Source of the DNA: CAZJCK01 sp964544635 | GTDB lineage: Bacteria; Zixibacteria; MSB-5A5; GN15; FEB-12 | NCBI GenBank assembly: GCA_964544635.1 | Contig: CAZJCK010000069.1 | Span: 1 to 16,266, forward strand | DNA length: 16,266 bases | Direction of reading: 5' to 3' | Shown: piece by piece, positions 14,719 to 16,266 of the stretch | How positions within the stretch are numbered: the first letter of the stretch is position 1 | How the letters are laid out: every line of letters starts with the position of its first letter | Notes under the pieces: model-generated | Told to the model about the DNA's origin: nothing | Seen by the model: the letters and a program-made list of their open reading frames with translations, nothing else | The model's database searches: none | Program-made: the position numbers and the translations under genes

Positions 14719-16086
14719 ATGAAGTTTCGTGTATTGGTGGTAGATGACGATACCCTGGTGAATGAATTCCTCGTCGAAACCCTGCAGCGCGCCGGCTATG
14801 AATGCCGGGCAGTCTATTCCGGCGAGGAAGGTGTTCGTGAATTCCAGCAGGCGCCGTACGATATCGTGATTCTCGACCTGAAGATGAAGGAGATGGACGG
14901 TATCGCGGTGCTCAAGCATATCAAGCAGATCGAACCGAACACCACCGTCATCATGATGACCGCCTACGGCACTGTCGAAACTGCCGTCAAGGCGATCAAG
15001 CTCGGCGCCTATGACTTCCTGCTCAAGCCGGTATCCCCCGAAACGATCGAGCACATGCTGTCACGCGTTACTGAGATGATTCGCCTGCGCAAAGAAAATG
15101 AAAACTTCCGGGCCGACCTCGAACACTCCTTCCAGCAGATGATCGGCAAGTCGCGCGTCATGAAATCAGTCTTCGATCTCATCCGCTCGGTCGCCGACGC
15201 CCGCTCGACTGTCATGATCACCGGCGCCTCCGGTACCGGCAAGGAGATGGTGGCGCGCGCTATTCACTACTCGTCGAATCGCTCCAACGGTCCGTTCATC
15301 AAACTCAACTGTGCCGCCTTGCCCGAAACGCTGGTCGAGGCCGAACTGTTCGGCTATGAAAAGGGCGCCTTTACCGACGCCAAGAAGACCAACCGCGGAC
15401 GGTTTGAGCTGGCCGACGGCGGTACGCTCTTGCTCGACGAAATCTCCGAGATGCCGCTCAATCTTCAGTCGAAACTGCTGCGCGTGATACAGGAGCGTGA
15501 GTTCGAACGGATCGGCTCGAGTACCACGATCAATGTCGATGTTCGCATCATCGCGACATCCAACCGCAACCTGAAGCAGTACATCGCCGAGGGCAAGTTC
15601 CGCGAGGATCTGTTCTTCCGCTTGAATGTCATCCCGGTGCACCTGCCCGATCTGGACGAGCGCAGGGAAGACATCCCGCTGTTGGTCGAGCACTTCATCG
15701 ACAAGTACAATCGCGAGAACAGCAAAGAGATACAGGGCATTGACCCGATCGCCATGCGCCTCTTGATGAATTACCACTGGCCCGGCAATATCCGTGAGCT
15801 GGAGAACCTGGTCGAGCGGGCGGTGGTGACGTCGCACAGTGACACCCTTACCGACGACGACTTCCCGACCGAGCTGGCGATGGGTCGCAGTGCCGATCAC
15901 CTGCCGCAGTTGAAGGTGCCGATGAGTCTTGAAGAGGGGAACAAGTACCTCATACTCAAGACCCTCGAGAAGTGCAACGGCAACAAGACGCGCGCCGCTG
16001 AGATGCTTGGTATTACGGCGCGGACGATTCGTAACAAACTGCAGGAATACAACATGGTCGAGCAGGAGAACAGCCAGCTCAACTGA
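14719..16086 (+). CDS. NtrC-family sigma54-dependent response regulator (GAFTDA variant)
   Basis: This activator should use ATP hydrolysis to remodel sigma54 RNA polymerase at enhancer-dependent promoters. The 455-residue protein has a receiver (Asp9-Asp11, phosphoacceptor Asp53 in ILDLKMKEMDG, Thr81, Lys103). The AAA+ domain (~140-370) has Walker A GASGTGKE (169-176), the sigma54-contact loop GAFTDA (216-221), Walker B GGTLLLDEI (234-242), arginine-finger region FREDLFFRLNV (294-304) and NYHWPGNIRELENL (351-364). A Fis-type helix-turn-helix closes it (~420-445, NKTRAAEMLGITARTIRNKL). The loop has Asp220 where GAFTGA has Gly, and Walker A has Ala for the usual Glu (GESGTGK). It follows its likely kinase with almost no gap. 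A GTG at 14713 overlapping the kinase stop is the alternative start. FlrC-, AtoC- or HydG-like roles cannot be told apart by sequence. Confidence 0.94.
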   Translation: MKFRVLVVDDDTLVNEFLVETLQRAGYECRAVYSGEEGVREFQQAPYDIVILDLKMKEMDGIAVLKHIKQIEPNTTVIMMTAYGTVETAVKAIKLGAYDFLLKPVSPETIEHMLSRVTEMIRLRKENENFRADLEHSFQQMIGKSRVMKSVFDLIRSVADARSTVMITGASGTGKEMVARAIHYSSNRSNGPFIKLNCAALPETLVEAELFGYEKGAFTDAKKTNRGRFELADGGTLLLDEISEMPLNLQSKLLRVIQEREFERIGSSTTINVDVRIIATSNRNLKQYIAEGKFREDLFFRLNVIPVHLPDLDERREDIPLLVEHFIDKYNRENSKEIQGIDPIAMRLLMNYHWPGNIRELENLVERAVVTSHSDTLTDDDFPTELAMGRSADHLPQLKVPMSLEEGNKYLILKTLEKCNGNKTRAAEMLGITARTIRNKLQEYNMVEQENSQLN

Positions 16087-16128
16087 TAAAGATCCCCCAA
16101 CCCCAATCTCCACGATTCGACGTGAAGA

Positions 16129-16158
16129 GGCCCCGGTGGCAGCAACTGCCCCGGGGCC
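16129..16158 (+). terminator. Strong GC-rich stem-loop after the NtrC-family gene
   Basis: GGCCCCGG (16129-16136) pairs perfectly with CCGGGGCC (16151-16158), and GGCAG (16138-16142) pairs with CTGCC (16146-16150) around a CAA loop. The only defect is one bulged T at 16137, giving 13 bp in all. Only a weak T-containing stretch (TCTGTTTG) follows. The position 42 nt after the last stop of a long co-directional gene set supports transcription termination. Confidence 0.65.
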
Positions 16159-16188
16159 GATCTGTTTGCCTGGAAAATGACGTGGCAG

Positions 16189-16258
16189 CCCACATTTCAG
16201 GTGGGTTTGGACGGACGTCATTCCCCGCGTAGGGCAGCCTCCGCCCTGGGAGGCTGCC
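16189..16258 (+). repeat. Two further inverted repeats at the right edge
   Basis: CCCAC (16189-16193) pairs with GTGGG (16201-16205) across a 7-nt loop. GGCAGCCTCC (16233-16242) pairs perfectly with GGAGGCTGCC (16249-16258) across a 6-nt loop. No gene could be recognised in 16087-16266. The 10-bp palindrome could be the terminator of a gene entering from the right, or part of a dispersed intergenic repeat. Confidence 0.45.
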
Positions 16259-16266
16259 GATCATGT

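Noticed and set aside
15166..16221. Minus-strand open frame of 351 codons opposite the NtrC-family gene
   Set aside because: Antisense to intact AAA+ and Fis motifs, with no recognisable product.
1..16266. CRISPR arrays, tRNA/rRNA genes, transposases, phage genes
   Set aside because: No spaced direct repeats, tRNA-like cloverleaf, rRNA-like sequence or mobile-element protein was seen on either strand.

Overview
The window reads as one dense, almost entirely plus-strand bacterial segment of high GC content. Lines I counted by hand gave about 65% GC in the core region and about 48% in the first gene. The organism cannot be named from the sequence alone. A soluble partner-switching module, a full chemotaxis set including CheZ, and a radical-SAM DUF512 gene beside der fit a motile, GC-rich, free-living bacterium. 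A deltaproteobacterial or FCB-group lineage such as Zixibacteria is a low-confidence guess.

Region 1 (1-631) is the 3' end of a restriction/repair gene. The last catalytic part of an EcoRII-type endonuclease runs in frame, with no stop, into a complete Vsr mismatch endonuclease. Composition changes at its end. Region 2 (about 650-3298) has a promoter-like sequence, a PDZ/radical-SAM DUF512 protein and the ribosome-assembly GTPase Der, joined by a 4-nt overlap.

Region 3 (3364-7813) holds a partner-switching set: an RsbU-like GAF/PP2C phosphatase, an RsbW-like kinase and an RsbV-like STAS antagonist. It is followed by a 634-residue HEAT-repeat protein and a translationally coupled receiver-only response regulator. 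No sigma factor is present. Region 4 (7939-13307) is a chemotaxis cluster: cheR, two receiver-only cheY-type genes, cheZ, cheA and cheB. It lacks cheW, cheD and receptor genes, which must lie elsewhere if the pathway works. Region 5 (13376-16086) is a soluble PAS histidine kinase and an NtrC-family sigma54 activator, resembling FlrB/FlrC or AtoS/AtoC pairs. The window closes with a strong stem-loop (16129-16158), probably the operon terminator, and two more inverted repeats.

Regions 3-5 are tightly packed and co-directional, so serine-phosphorylation partner switching, His-Asp chemosensory signalling and sigma54-dependent transcription may be co-expressed. The main oddities are the EcoRII-Vsr in-frame fusion, an Asp-to-Asn change at the expected catalytic Asp of CheB, a GAFTDA variant of the sigma54-contact loop, a CheA without a recognisable P2 domain, and the partner-switch/HEAT/chemotaxis composite itself. 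No tRNA, rRNA, CRISPR array, transposase or gene-free stretch longer than 300 bases was seen.
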